Assembly (NCBI RefSeq): GCF_006546835.1
Contig: NZ_VICB01000014.1
Location: 1-64,000, forward strand
Source: Actinomyces johnsonii
GTDB taxonomy: Bacteria; Actinomycetota; Actinomycetes; Actinomycetales; Actinomycetaceae
Length of the DNA: 64,000 bases
Direction: 5' to 3'
Made by a program: the position numbers and the translations under genes. The notes beneath the pieces were generated by a model. The model worked only from the letters and a program-made list of their open reading frames with translations, made no database searches and was not told the origin of the DNA. Positions 56,822-64,000 of this stretch are shown one piece after another (the stretch's first letter is position 1; every line of letters begins with the position of its first letter).

Positions 56822-57724
56822 TTGTCCGGATCGTCTATCTTCGATCAGCTCCAGGCCGAGCACCTCGCCCTTGACGAGGTAGCGGGTGGAGAGTTCCCAC
56901 ATCCCGAGCGAACCCGCGTCGTTGCGGTCGCAAACCAGAAAGGCGGCGTCGGAAAGACATCGACGGCCGTCAATCTCGCCGCGGCTCTGGCCGAGGGAGG
57001 GTTGCATGTGCTCGTCATCGATGCCGACTCACAGGGCAATGCCTCGACGGCGCTGGGGGTAGAGCACGATGATGACAAGGCATCCATATACGACGTGCTC
57101 GTCGATGGGATGGCCATCAAGGATGTGGTGGCCAAGACCCGATTCTGCGAGACGCTGTGGTGCGTTCCTGCAACGATCGACGTGGCCGCCGTGGAGATCG
57201 AACTGATTTCCACTGCGGAGCGGGAGTCAAGGCTGCGGCGCGCACTGGTGGACTACCTGGTTTCACGTGAAACCGACGGACAGGACCCTCTTGACTACGT
57301 CATCATTGACTGCCCGCCGAGTCTCGGCATTATGACGATCAATGCCTTCGTTGCCGCTGACGAGGTTCTCATTCCGATGCAGGCCGAGTACTACGCCCTC
57401 GAGGGACTGGCTCTGCTGACACGCTCCATCGATCGGATCGCTCGCATTCACAATCCGGGTCTGGGTGTTTCGATGATCGTGCTGACTATGTTCGATGGGC
57501 GTACCACTCTGGCTCGTGAAGTGGAGTCCGAAGTTCGTTCCTATTTCCCTAACGCGACGCTGGACACTAAGGTTCCGCGTTCGATTCGTGTTGCCGAGGC
57601 CCCCTCCTTCGGCGCTCCTGTGGTGTTCTGGGATCCCCGGTCCACCGGCGCGATTGCGTATAAGAAAATGGCTCGTGAGGTTGCCCTACGGGGCGCCCCC
57701 GGAAATGAAGGCGAGGAAGCCTAA
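56822..57724 (+). CDS. parA: Chromosome partitioning ATPase ParA
   Basis: A 300-residue Walker-type ATPase (Soj/ParA). Deviant Walker [21 protein letters not shown] lies near residue 40, Walker A' [15 protein letters not shown] follows, and Walker B is [11 protein letters not shown]. The N-terminal 35 residues are a short extension. It forms a nucleoid-bound gradient that moves ParB-parS complexes. The start is TTG 56822 with GAGGAGAAGCAGG upstream. A parS site lies inside the gene at 57260, encoding VSRET. The stop overlaps parB (TAATG). Confidence 0.96.
   Translation: MSGSSIFDQLQAEHLALDEVAGGEFPHPERTRVVAVANQKGGVGKTSTAVNLAAALAEGGLHVLVIDADSQGNASTALGVEHDDDKASIYDVLVDGMAIKDVVAKTRFCETLWCVPATIDVAAVEIELISTAERESRLRRALVDYLVSRETDGQDPLDYVIIDCPPSLGIMTINAFVAADEVLIPMQAEYYALEGLALLTRSIDRIARIHNPGLGVSMIVLTMFDGRTTLAREVESEVRSYFPNATLDTKVPRSIRVAEAPSFGAPVVFWDPRSTGAIAYKKMAREVALRGAPGNEGEEA
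57260..57273. promoter_or_regulatory. parS: parS site (inside parA)
   Basis: Perfect GTTTCACGTGAAAC, the consensus ParB-binding palindrome; read in the parA frame it encodes VSRET. Confidence 0.95.
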
Positions 57725-59364
57725 TGGCTCAGAAACGGCGCGGACTTGGACGGGGTCTGGAGGCGCTGATTCCAGACGCGCAGAAGGAGAAGGCATCTGC
57801 TTCCCGCCCTTCGGACGTGTTCTTCCCCGAGTCGCGGGAAGCTGAGACCCACAACGGGGGCGAGAAAGTACACGTCGACTCTGCTCCCGAGACTGATGCT
57901 GCACAGGAGGGCCGAAATACTCACGATCTGACTGCCGCACTTCTGGCTCCGTCTCAGCGGAAACGTGCCTCCAAGACCCGCTCGACATCATCCAAGACAA
58001 CGGGGAAGAGCAAGCGGACGACGTCCGTTTCACGTGAAACCGTCGCGGATTCCGCCGGTAGGACGCGTGCTTCCAAGACGAAGGATGAAAAGGCGACATC
58101 GGCTGGGACGTCAACGAAGCATGGCCGGTCTACCAGTGCCGTGACGCAGAAGCGTTCGTCGAAGAAGGTATTGGAGGAGACCCAGAGAAGTTCTGAGGCT
58201 GCCGAGGAGGCGAAGGCCGACGAGCTGCGACCACAATCAGAGACCGTTGAAGCAGCGCCCGTGGCGACCGAGACGTCAGCGAGCGATGACGTGGATGCGG
58301 TTGATAACGCTGGTGGTGAGCCTGCCTCGCAGAGCATGGATACCTCCGAGGATCTTCCTGTTTCACGTGAAACCGCGGAGAAGCAGTCCTCGAGCGAGGA
58401 GTCTGAGCCCTCTCCTTCCGAGGCTGTTCGAACCGGCACGGAGCCAGCTGGACCAGAAGCTCGTGTCGACGAGCATGCCACTACTCACGATGATCTCGAT
58501 GCCGCTGAAAGCGATGGTCCTGATCTCGTTCCGGTACCCGGCGCGCATTTTGCAGAAATTCCGGTCGGTCTGATCCATCCGAACCCTCGCCAGCCTCGAC
58601 AGGTATTCGATGAGGAGGACATCTCCGAACTTGCCGCCTCCATCGCGGAAGTGGGGCTCCTCCAGCCGATCGTGGTGAGGGAGGTCCACACCGCTGAGGG
58701 AGAGGATCCGCGCTACGAGCTCATCATGGGTGAGCGTCGCCTGCGCGCCTCTAAGGAAGCCGGCTTGGACAAGATCCCGGCAGTGGTCCGGGATACCGAC
58801 GACGTCGATATGCTGCGGGACGCACTGCTGGAGAATCTGCACCGCGTTCAGCTCAATCCTCTTGAAGAGGCTGCGGCCTATCAGCAGCTGCTGGAGGACT
58901 TCCAGTGCACCCACGCAGAACTGTCGGAGCGGATTGCACGGTCTCGTTCTCAGATTTCCAACACGCTGCGGCTCATGAAGCTGCCGCCGCTGGTTCAGCG
59001 CAGGCTTGCTGCGAATGTCATCTCAGCCGGACACGCCCGCGCTCTCCTTGGCCTTCCGAATGCCGCGGAGATGGAGCGCCTCGCTCAGCGAGTCGTGGCC
59101 GAGGGCCTTTCGGTTCGTGCCACGGAGGAGCTCGTTGCTCTTCATGAGGAATCGGATCCGGGCTCGGATCAGCCGAGAGTTCTACGTGCCCGCAGTACTC
59201 CTCTCCCCGCGCTTTCGACGCGGCTTTCCGATGCATTTGATACTCGCGTCAAGGTCACCCGTGGGGCGAAGAAAGGGCGCATCACCATCGAGTTCGCTGG
59301 TGATGAGGATCTTGCGCGCATCGTCGGTGCCCTGGCGCCGGGAACGTCTCTCGACGAAGAGTAG
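57724..59364 (+). CDS. parB: Chromosome partitioning protein ParB, with long N-terminal insert
   Basis: A 546-residue CTP-dependent DNA clamp, much longer than the usual 300 or so. [17 protein letters not shown] is the N-terminal ParA-stimulating segment. About 260 low-complexity residues follow, first Lys/Ser/Ala/Thr-rich and then acidic. The core begins at [20 protein letters not shown] and has CTP-site motifs [11 protein letters not shown] (about 336) and [18 protein letters not shown] (about 372), then the parS-binding helix-turn-helix (TQAELSERI-like [20 protein letters not shown]). The C-terminus is the dimerisation domain. Two parS sites lie in the insert, each encoding VSRET. Confidence 0.95.
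   Translation: MAQKRRGLGRGLEALIPDAQKEKASASRPSDVFFPESREAETHNGGEKVHVDSAPETDAAQEGRNTHDLTAALLAPSQRKRASKTRSTSSKTTGKSKRTTSVSRETVADSAGRTRASKTKDEKATSAGTSTKHGRSTSAVTQKRSSKKVLEETQRSSEAAEEAKADELRPQSETVEAAPVATETSASDDVDAVDNAGGEPASQSMDTSEDLPVSRETAEKQSSSEESEPSPSEAVRTGTEPAGPEARVDEHATTHDDLDAAESDGPDLVPVPGAHFAEIPVGLIHPNPRQPRQVFDEEDISELAASIAEVGLLQPIVVREVHTAEGEDPRYELIMGERRLRASKEAGLDKIPAVVRDTDDVDMLRDALLENLHRVQLNPLEEAAAYQQLLEDFQCTHAELSERIARSRSQISNTLRLMKLPPLVQRRLAANVISAGHARALLGLPNAAEMERLAQRVVAEGLSVRATEELVALHEESDPGSDQPRVLRARSTPLPALSTRLSDAFDTRVKVTRGAKKGRITIEFAGDEDLARIVGALAPGTSLDEE
58027..58040. promoter_or_regulatory. parS: parS site (inside parB)
   Basis: Perfect GTTTCACGTGAAAC in the low-complexity insert of parB, encoding VSRET. 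Confidence 0.95.
58360..58373. promoter_or_regulatory. parS: parS site (inside parB)
   Basis: Perfect GTTTCACGTGAAAC in the parB insert, again encoding VSRET, 333 bp after the previous site. Confidence 0.95.
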
Positions 59365-59487
59365 ACCGTACCAGGCTTACGAACACTCGTGGGGTCGAGG
59401 CAGTACTGCCTCGACCCCACGTGCTATCGATCAGAGACCAGCCCCGTTGATGCTCCGCTTCATGTCCGTAAGGGGGATGCGCCCGAT

Positions 59488-59501
59488 GTTTCACGTGAAA
59501 C
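59488..59501. promoter_or_regulatory. parS: parS site
   Basis: Perfect GTTTCACGTGAAAC, 124 bp after the parB stop and before the ISAs1 remnant. Confidence 0.95.
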
Positions 59502-59649
59502 CGACGAGTGCGCCGGCTCGAGATCTCTGCCCTATAGGAGAGTTCTGAGTTAGACGCAGGGGTCGGCAAGGTCGGTGGGTGAGGGCGGCTGAATCGGTTT
59601 GGCCGAGATGGTATGTCGCTGAGACGGAAGCGCGGGTCCCGTAGGGACG

Positions 59650-60490
59650 ATGACATGGGAGCACGCCACCGACCTGACCGTCGCCGTCCTGCAATCCCTG
59701 GGGTGGAGGCGAGGCTGGCCCTGCCCTCAGAGTCCACCATCCGCAGGGTCCTGCAGGACCTGGATCCCGCAGACGTAAATGCCGCCTGAGGTCCTGGTTC
59801 TGTACGTGTACCGGCACCATCGAAGAAGGAACAGTGGTCGTGGTGGACGGCAAGACCATGGGCGGGGCCCGCCAGGGGCAGGCATCGGCGCCTCATCTCC
59901 TGTCCTCCCTGGACCAGGCCACCGGCGCCGTGCTGTCCCAGGAGCGGGTGGAGAATAAGTTCAACCAGAAATCCCCTCCCTACCGGTCCTGCTCGAACCG
60001 TTAGACCTCGACAGGGTAGTGGTCACCGCCGATGCAATGCATACCCAGGTGAACACAGCCGAGTAGATCGTCGGTCGGCGTGGTCACTACCTTCTCACGC
60101 CTCTGGGCAACCAGAAGACCCTGCACCGCACTTTCACGGCCCTGCCGTGGAAGAACGTCCCGTCCACCTCCTGGGTCGACACCGGACACGGGCGGCGAGT
60201 GCGGCGCACCGTTAAGGCCGTCGAGATCCCCGCCTGGGTGGACTTCCCGGGGCTGCTCAGGTGGTTCAGTTCCGACACACGCCAGGACCATCAAGGGCAG
60301 GAGGCACGTTGAAGTGGTCTACCGGGTCTGCTCCCTACTCATGTACCACGCCCAACCCGAAGCCATCGTCGCCTGGACTGAGGCGCCAGAGCCGCTATCG
60401 CCTCAACCACCGGATCCCTGTCAAGACGCCCCAAACGAGCTATCAGACTACTAACCCGACCAACCACCTCAACCAACTCTGCCAACTCCT
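59650..60490 (+). mobile_element. Decayed ISAs1-type transposase inside the parS array
   Basis: Scattered frames match ISAs1-family DDE transposases: LPSESTIRRVLQDLDPADVN (59714-59788), then VVVDGKTMGGARQGQAS (around 59840-59890), VVVTADAMHTQVNT (around 60020-60060), SWVDTGHGRRVRRTVKAVEI (around 60170-60230), and GRRHVEVVYRVCSL (around 60300-60340). They are separated by stops (e.g. TGA after VNAA, TAG after VNTAE) and frameshifts, and the N-terminus is missing. The edges are approximate; terminal repeats were not found. It is more GC-rich than the surrounding spacer. Confidence 0.8.
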
Positions 60491-60610
60491 AGAGTCAGAT
60501 GCATCGTGTGCCTGACGACAAGCAGCTGAGGAAGCTTCCCACGTTCTTCGGCTAATCGAGAGAGAGGACCAGGACGCGATTGTTCTGCAGTCGAGTGGGC
60601 GACGATGTGT

Positions 60611-60624
60611 GTTTCACGTGAAAC
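60611..60624. promoter_or_regulatory. parS: parS site
   Basis: Perfect site; with flanking bases it is the full 16-mer TGTTTCACGTGAAACA (60610-60625). Confidence 0.96.
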
Positions 60625-60926
60625 ACAGGCGTGTATGGCCATGATCCGACAGCTTCTGAATCAGGTGACTGAACAGAGGAGAATCGGGAATGTGTGGAAC
60701 GTGGGGCTGACCTGGTGGGACGGATACCAAGTGGCGCTTCATCCCTGAGCTGAGTGTCCGCTGGCTGTCCATCGGCAATGAGATGCTCGCCGCGCGTCGT
60801 CGGGAGAAGGACTGGGCAACAGAATCGGTTCCCGAGTGTCTGGGGAACAAAGCCTGTTGATGACGCCGACGGTGCCCACGAGCCTGTCATGTCGTTCGTC
60901 ATCATGTCACTGTCGAGATGCTGGCA

Positions 60927-60944
60927 CCCTCCCCCGGGGGAGGG
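60927..60944. repeat. 18-bp GC palindrome in the parS array
   Basis: CCCTCCCCCGGGGGAGGG is perfectly self-complementary. No associated gene is seen; it may be a structural element or chance. Confidence 0.5.
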
Positions 60945-61151
60945 AGGAGAATAGATGATCCTTGAGGGTAGAGAAGGTGAGAGCTGGACTGAAGCGATCC
61001 TGCTGCAAGGAGGCCGTCCGAATCCGTGACTGAGAACTGCTCGTCGATTGCAGCAGATGTCTGAATCGCTTGTCTTGGGTCTCGTACAATCGCACCTCGC
61101 ATACCGTTGGTGTGTTCCGTGAGTGTCTGACACAGGACGAGTGCAGTGCTG

Positions 61152-61165
61152 GTTTCACGTGAAAC
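61152..61165. promoter_or_regulatory. parS: parS site
   Basis: Perfect GTTTCACGTGAAAC, 541 bp after the previous site. Confidence 0.95.
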
Positions 61166-61417
61166 CGAAGGTACGAAGCGAGAGGTTCTGGATGACGATG
61201 GGCATGAGACGTTCCGCAGTTCCGTCTTTCTAACGACGCAGGAGGGCCCCTTGCTATCGGCTTCATCGATGCGGTCAGATCGGCGTCAGAGGCACTGCGC
61301 CGCCCCGCAGCTGCACCCGATGAGGGGCCGTCTATCTGTAGACGCTGTTGCGAAGCGGGAACAGTGGCCGGGGGGTACCTGATATCGAAGGAGGACGGGT
61401 GATATCCGGAACCAGCT

Positions 61418-61431
61418 GTTTCACGTGAAAC
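61418..61431. promoter_or_regulatory. parS: parS site
   Basis: Perfect GTTTCACGTGAAAC, 266 bp after the previous site. Confidence 0.95.
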
Positions 61432-61572
61432 CGAGGGCGCGCATAGAGTGTGGATAGCGCCTGAAATGAAAGGGTGTCCTAGGAGCTTGATACGGCGGCC
61501 AACAGTTGCCTGATTCCACGTGGGTAGTGCTTTGATCGATGACTACTCATCTCGAGACTTGACGGCAGGAGG

Positions 61573-61616
61573 GGGTGAGCCAACGGCACGGTAACTTACC
61601 GTTCTGTCTCTCACCC
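61573..61616. repeat. Nested hairpin in the parS array
   Basis: Outer arms GGGTGAG (61573-61579) and CTCACCC (61610-61616) enclose an inner palindrome ACGGTAA-C-TTACCGT (61588-61602). It could be a terminator or protein site; there is no gene next to it. Confidence 0.5.
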
Positions 61617-61777
61617 AGGATGATCTGACCGGCAGGGCGAAGCACGAGGTGGAACGTGACACTTCTCCTCCGGCTTCTCTTGAAGTCGATGCGGCAACCG
61701 GCGGACGCTCGGTCGAGTGATGCTGTCGAAGGGTGTCATGCGTCTATCGAGGTCTGAAAGGACGCAGATCGGATTCG

Positions 61778-61791
61778 GTTTCACGTGAAAC
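61778..61791. promoter_or_regulatory. parS: parS site
   Basis: Perfect GTTTCACGTGAAAC, 360 bp after the previous site. Confidence 0.95.
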
Positions 61792-62068
61792 ATGATCGGG
61801 TCTGAACTGATCGAGCACGCGTTGTGGGTCGCGTCGTGAATCTCATGAGGGACTAATTCATCGGCGTCGGGTTGGTTTGCATTCACCCTTGCCCTGTCTG
61901 GAGACTCACCACCCTTGATTACTGAGGCGATGAGGCAAGATACTGGGAATGCTCGTTCAGCGTCCTAGCGGTGTCTGCGACCGTCGAGCGAGAGCGAACT
62001 GCGGGGTAGAGCTTGCGAGCAGTATCTGACGCGGCTCGCGCACGTAGATTTGCTTGTAGCGAGCTCCG

Positions 62069-62082
62069 GTTTCACGTGAAAC
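62069..62082. promoter_or_regulatory. parS: parS site
   Basis: Perfect GTTTCACGTGAAAC, 291 bp after the previous site. Confidence 0.95.
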
Positions 62083-62408
62083 ACGACTGCTCCTAAACAG
62101 GTCGAATAGGACAACTGTGCCGCCGGGTTTGGCGGTACCCAGGATGTGATGGTCGAACGAAGAACTCCGGCAGTGGGCGGTCATCATTGCTGACGATGTG
62201 ACTCTTCTTCAGGACGATGACGGGTGTCTCTATAACGATGCGTGGGCGCAGGACTGTGTAGGGATGGGGCATGAGAAGAGCACCTTCCCAATCTCCCCAT
62301 CACCGCACCGCAAAGAGAAGCTGAAGAATCTCGTTACTTCGTTGGTGACGTCTTCAGTGAACGCTGTGGATGCTCCTTGACCAGATGAGAGATCGTGGGA
62401 GAGGGGTG

Positions 62409-62422
62409 GTTTCACGTGAAAC
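62409..62422. promoter_or_regulatory. parS: parS site
   Basis: Perfect GTTTCACGTGAAAC, 340 bp after the previous site. Confidence 0.95.
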
Positions 62423-62748
62423 AGGATCTGGGAGGCCAGGTGCTTGGTGATCTGAGCTGGCGATACTGATCTGCACATCATCCAAGATGTGGTTGAGACC
62501 ATCGACCGGGACCCCGCCCCTACTCTGTTGCTGCCTCGCCGAGGAGAGTGGGGAACGAGTCGACCTGTAGATGTGATTGCAGATGATACTGAACGCAATG
62601 ACGAGGTGACGTCGGCGGAGTAGTCGGCAGTGAAACCCCAGTTCATTGATCTCTGACGAGACGTGCATCCTGAGAAGCCTCGGTGGGGAGCTCGGCCTTG
62701 ATCAAGGAGAGTGGACCGCTGATCGCCAGTGCTGTCACCCTGATTCGT

Positions 62749-62762
62749 GTTTCACGTGAAAC
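62749..62762. promoter_or_regulatory. parS: parS site
   Basis: Perfect GTTTCACGTGAAAC, again 340 bp after the previous site. Confidence 0.95.
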
Positions 62763-63092
62763 CTGATGATCTCGTGCAAGCAAGAGGCACAGTTAACTGG
62801 TTGGTCTGGAACGAGTCCGTTTCTGCACGGGAAACAAGTAGCTTCCATACGGCTCCTCTTCATATGTTCCCTTCGTACTGGCACACCGGCATATGCAGCG
62901 GACGGTCCCGGCTCGAGTCGAAACGAGTACGCACAGGAGACACCATGCCCGGCACAAGAACGCCGCTGCCAAAGTTGGCATCAGGATGGCCCAGCGGGAG
63001 AGGCCCGCGTGTTCGCGGGAGCTCGGGTGACGTCGTCTGCTATGCGGTATCTCTGATCCATATGATCTAATCATTGCGGACGGGAAGACTAT

Positions 63093-63106
63093 GTTTCACG
63101 TGAAAC
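63093..63106. promoter_or_regulatory. parS: parS site
   Basis: Perfect GTTTCACGTGAAAC, 344 bp after the previous site. Confidence 0.95.
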
Positions 63107-63472
63107 GGTGATTGTGGTGGCTGCAGCGGCGGGAACAAGATCGACTGTTTCTCGGAATCGGGTGAGTGGCAATCATGCGGCGTTCATCGGCAGCCCCCTC
63201 CCCTGAGGAGGAGGACCGGAGAGAACCTGACGAGAACAAGTACGGTCAGAAAGATGCCACAGACATGAAGATGAAGGTACGCCACGTGGATGCAACCTGG
63301 CCTTGTACCGTTGTGCTGAACGGCTGGAGCCGGCTAGCAGAGCGAGCTGGCGCTCACGGTGTGCTAGCCGCCCCTTCGGTTCGTCAGGCATTCGTGGGCG
63401 ATGTATCTGATCCCGATGATCATGACACTGGTGCGACGGTGGAGCAGTGCGTCATTGCGATGTCGATCCGTG

Positions 63473-63486
63473 GTTTCACGTGGAAC
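63473..63486. promoter_or_regulatory. parS: Degenerate parS site
   Basis: GTTTCACGTGGAAC, one base off the consensus, 29 bp before a perfect site. Confidence 0.7.
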
Positions 63487-63501
63487 ATGAGTTGATCGGT
63501 G

Positions 63502-63515
63502 GTTTCACGTGAAAC
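63502..63515. promoter_or_regulatory. parS: parS site
   Basis: Perfect GTTTCACGTGAAAC, 409 bp after the last perfect site. Confidence 0.95.
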
Positions 63516-63638
63516 ATCACGGGAATCGTTACGAGGCTCCTGGATGTAGCATTCCGCACTCTCGAAGTCTTGCCGGGCGGTCAGTGGTTGGAGCCTTCAT
63601 CGGCGCGGGCTTCGGGCTATATACATCGCCGGTATGAC

Positions 63639-63685
63639 GGCGGTAGAGGTACGGGACGGTAGCTGCACCGTCGTTCCCTACCGCC
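63639..63685. repeat. Hairpin upstream of the ddl terminator
   Basis: GGCGGTAG pairs with CTACCGCC at the ends, with GACGGT / ACCGTC inside. It lies just beyond the ddl terminator and may be a second termination structure. Confidence 0.5.
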
Positions 63686-63700
63686 CTCTCCTCTCCATAC

Positions 63701-63739
63701 AACAAGCGGCTCCGCTCATTCAGAGCGGAGCCGCTTGTT
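63701..63739 (-). terminator. Terminator of the D-Ala-D-Ala ligase gene
   Basis: Perfect 17-bp arms (63701-63717 and 63723-63739) with a 5-base loop. The right arm shares three bases with the parS site at 63737-63750. Confidence 0.85.
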
Positions 63740-63750
63740 TCACGTGAAAC
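63737..63750. promoter_or_regulatory. parS: parS site
   Basis: Perfect GTTTCACGTGAAAC between the ddl stop codon and its terminator hairpin. Confidence 0.95.
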
Positions 63751-63755
63751 AAGGC

Positions 63756-64000
63756 CTAGGGACGGACGAACGGGTTCCTCACGAGCGTGTCATACAGGTC
63801 CTCCAAATCGCCCTCCGCTTTCGCAGCGATCGGTAGCAGGGATGTTTCGGTCATTCCTGGAATGACATTGACGTCGATGAACCAGGGCGAGCCCGCTTCG
63901 TCGAGAATCAGATCGGTTCGAGAGAGGTTTCCGAGCCCAAGCGTCTTGTGGACGGTGATAGCAGTGTCTTTGACCATGCCGATGGCAGAGTCATCCAGAC
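63756..64000 (-). CDS. ddl: D-alanine-D-alanine ligase, C-terminal part
   Basis: Only the last 81 codons are in the window; the 5' end continues past 64000. The minus strand reads TLGLGNLSRTDLILDEAGSP then WFIDVNVIPGMTETSLLPIAA, the ATP-grasp metal site and C-terminal motif (VNxxPGMT) of D-Ala-D-Ala ligases, which make the peptidoglycan precursor dipeptide. A related ATP-grasp ligase is less likely because of the TETSLLPIAA ending. Confidence 0.9.
   Translation of the reverse strand, partial: LDDSAIGMVKDTAITVHKTLGLGNLSRTDLILDEAGSPWFIDVNVIPGMTETSLLPIAAKAEGDLEDLYDTLVRNPFVRP

Larger units (their letters stand above)
59365..63755. other. Long gene-poor centromere region with parS array
   Basis: About 4.4 kb between parB and ddl without a convincing intact gene. 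The open frames on both strands are short, lack ribosome sites and recognisable motifs, and several simply read through parS. Base composition is visibly less GC-rich than the flanking genes, apart from the ISAs1 remnant at about 59650-60490. It contains eleven perfect parS sites, one degenerate site and several hairpins, listed separately. Confidence 0.8.

Noticed and set aside
60552-61133. 193-codon minus-strand open frame in the parS array
   Set aside because: No ribosome site, no motif, and it simply reads through parS; codon use is not like that of real genes here.
61507-61520. parS-like GATTCCACGTGGGT
   Set aside because: Only the central CCACGTGG resembles parS; too many mismatches to call a site.
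63166-63495. 109-codon plus-strand open frame near the array end
   Set aside because: Unrecognised, weak start, ends across a degenerate parS; not enough evidence for a gene.
57260-63750. CRISPR array
   Set aside because: The repeated unit is a 14-bp parS palindrome with spacers of hundreds of bases and no cas genes, so it is not a CRISPR.

Overview
The window is high-GC actinobacterial chromosome around the replication origin. The genus is probably Actinomyces (human oral group). This is inferred from the gene order dnaB / rpsF-ssb-rpsR-rplI / crgA-srtE / gyrA-gyrB-dciA-recF-dnaN-dnaA-(oriC)-rpmH-rnpA-yidD-yidC-jag-rsmG-parA-parB, from a cell-wall-anchored SpaA-type surface protein with class E sortase, and from a succinate-fermentation gene pair. 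No species was identified by database search.

Left part (1-16.5 kb): L-serine dehydratase (cut by the window edge), amylosucrase, pyridoxal/HMP kinase, a PadR-controlled ABC transporter operon, DnaB helicase, a MATE exporter, a nuclease-like gene bracketed by two 64-bp palindromic repeats, the rpsF-ssb-rpsR-rplI operon and a class A penicillin-binding protein.

Middle (16.5-42 kb): a Dcu-type C4-dicarboxylate carrier next to a 1138-residue protein that looks like pyrophosphate-dependent PEP carboxykinase (together a PEP-to-succinate branch), a Ca2+-type P-ATPase, sortase E / CrgA / rhomboid / cyclophilin, an LPXTG-like surface protein, an AraC-GyrI-oxidoreductase operon, a decayed IS1634-type element, a MarR/XRE/TetR regulator group, and tRNA-Ala and tRNA-Ile with a 44-codon gene between them.

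Origin part (42-59.4 kb): gyrA, gyrB, dciA, recF, dnaN and dnaA on the minus strand, then the oriC-like dnaA-rpmH spacer, then rpmH through parB on the plus strand. DnaA, DciA and DnaB form the helicase-loading set; ParA and ParB segregate the origin.

Right end (59.4-64 kb): about 4.4 kb without a convincing intact gene, holding eleven perfect parS sites (GTTTCACGTGAAAC) and one degenerate one. Three more perfect sites lie inside parA and parB, so fourteen perfect sites fall within 6.5 kb. Many neighbouring sites in the non-coding part are roughly 290-380 bp apart. A decayed ISAs1-type transposase sits inside this array. The window ends in the C-terminus of D-Ala-D-Ala ligase. The dense, partly regular centromere is the most unusual structure here. 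Next are DnaA-box clusters away from oriC (one next to dnaB with an AT-rich tract) and the repeat-bracketed nuclease gene.
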